From: Bacteroidales bacterium Bact_23
GTDB lineage: Bacteria; Bacteroidota; Bacteroidia; Bacteroidales; Lentimicrobiaceae
Direction of reading: 5' to 3'
DNA: 15,351 nucleotides
NCBI GenBank assembly: GCA_001603685.1
Contig: LUZO01000172.1
Location: forward strand, 1-15,351
The notes below the pieces were generated by a model that saw only the letters and a program-made list of their open reading frames with translations, was not told the DNA's origin and searched no databases. Position 1 is the first letter of the stretch, and every line of letters begins with the position of its first letter. Both the position numbers and the translations under genes were made by a program. Below are positions 14,939 through 15,351 of the stretch, one piece after another.

Positions 14939-15303
14939 AGCAATTCCGAGGGTTATCCATAATTATACGAAGAGGTATGGTGGAAAGCCTCCCTGGCTAG
15001 TCCGCCAACCGTTAACTGATCATTAAATGCGGAATACATTGTGGTTTTGAAGCAGAAGACAATGCGGGCAGTAATATTTTGGCGGGTTTTGATCATTGCT
15101 GTTAATTAAAAAGATTAAGAACTGTCAGGAACTATTAGGTAATGGAGTTCGGATGGATTCTTTTTTCACTGGAATCATTAAAAGTTAAAATTTTCTCTAT
15201 ACATACAGGACACCTGCCTTTATTTACTTCCTCGTAACATTTTGCACCTTTTAACTCAAAACTATTGAAATTGGGCTTCCTGTTAAATTAAATATGCAAT
15301 TTC

Positions 15304-15329
15304 TTGAATTAATTGTTATTATTACTTTG
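15304..15329 (+). promoter_or_regulatory. Weak promoter-like sequence near the right edge
   Basis: A TTG at 15304-15306 and TTACTTTG at 15322-15329 (one mismatch to TAnnTTTG) lie in very AT-rich DNA with a 15-bp spacer, shorter than usual. It could serve a plus-strand gene beyond the window. In DNA this AT-rich, chance matches are frequent. Confidence 0.2.
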
Positions 15330-15351
15330 TATTATATTTAATAACTCATTT

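Larger units (their letters stand above)
14899..15351. other. 453-bp right-end region without a convincing gene
   Basis: The first 40 bp hold the promoter candidate for the lipid kinase. Beyond it no frame on either strand looks like a protein gene. The longest plus-strand frame I checked is a 31-codon frame at 15142-15237 with no recognisable features. From about 15100 the DNA becomes clearly richer in A and T. No tRNA, repeat array or insertion-sequence end is visible. The region is probably the upstream control region of a gene beyond the window. Confidence 0.5.

Noticed and set aside
15142..15237. 31-codon plus-strand frame near the right edge
   Set aside because: It is short, lacks a recognisable domain, promoter or ribosome-binding site, and lies in AT-rich intergenic DNA.

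Overview
This 15.4-kb window is ordinary chromosomal housekeeping DNA from a member of the phylum Bacteroidota, most likely the order Bacteroidales. Three things point there. The primary sigma factor is short (287 aa) and has no region 1.1. Strong Shine-Dalgarno sites are scarce and starts lie in A-rich sequence. Several transcription units are preceded by the phylum-specific -7 element TAnnTTTG. Proteins such as S15, PNPase and the YbdG-type channel also read as Bacteroidota-like. I cannot name a genus.

Layout, left to right. (1) Positions 1-122 hold the C-terminal end of an unrecognised plus-strand gene and a strong bidirectional terminator. (2) Positions 120-3618, minus strand, carry rpsO, pnp and rpoD, read in that order. 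They encode ribosomal protein S15, polynucleotide phosphorylase and the primary sigma factor. (3) Positions 3757-9261, minus strand, carry a complete tripartite efflux operon: membrane fusion protein, RND (HAE-1) pump and TolC-type outer-membrane channel. The genes overlap by 4 and about 20 bp. (4) Positions 9262-9923 are a 662-bp divergent intergenic region with a promoter candidate facing each way. (5) idi (type I isopentenyl-diphosphate isomerase) is the only complete plus-strand gene. (6) Positions 10479-13782, minus strand, carry a SUI1/eIF1-like factor, an ArnT-like membrane glycosyltransferase and a YbdG/MscM-type mechanosensitive channel, with gaps of 38 and 2 bp. (7) Positions 14008-14898, minus strand, carry a YegS-like diacylglycerol/sphingosine-kinase-family lipid kinase. 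(8) Positions 14899-15351 contain no convincing gene and become AT-rich towards the edge.

Functionally there are two themes. One is core information processing (translation, RNA decay, sigma factor, SUI1 factor). The other is envelope physiology (efflux, lipid-carrier supply through IDI, lipid-linked glycosyl transfer, mechanosensitive channel, lipid phosphorylation). I see no CRISPR array, insertion sequence, phage gene, toxin-antitoxin pair, tRNA or rRNA. I do not see a new multi-gene system. The most useful second looks are regulatory: the recurrent TAnnTTTG sites, inverted repeats in several leaders, a possible 20-codon leader ORF and structured leader before idi, and the corrected starts of rpsO, tolC, the glycosyltransferase and sui1.
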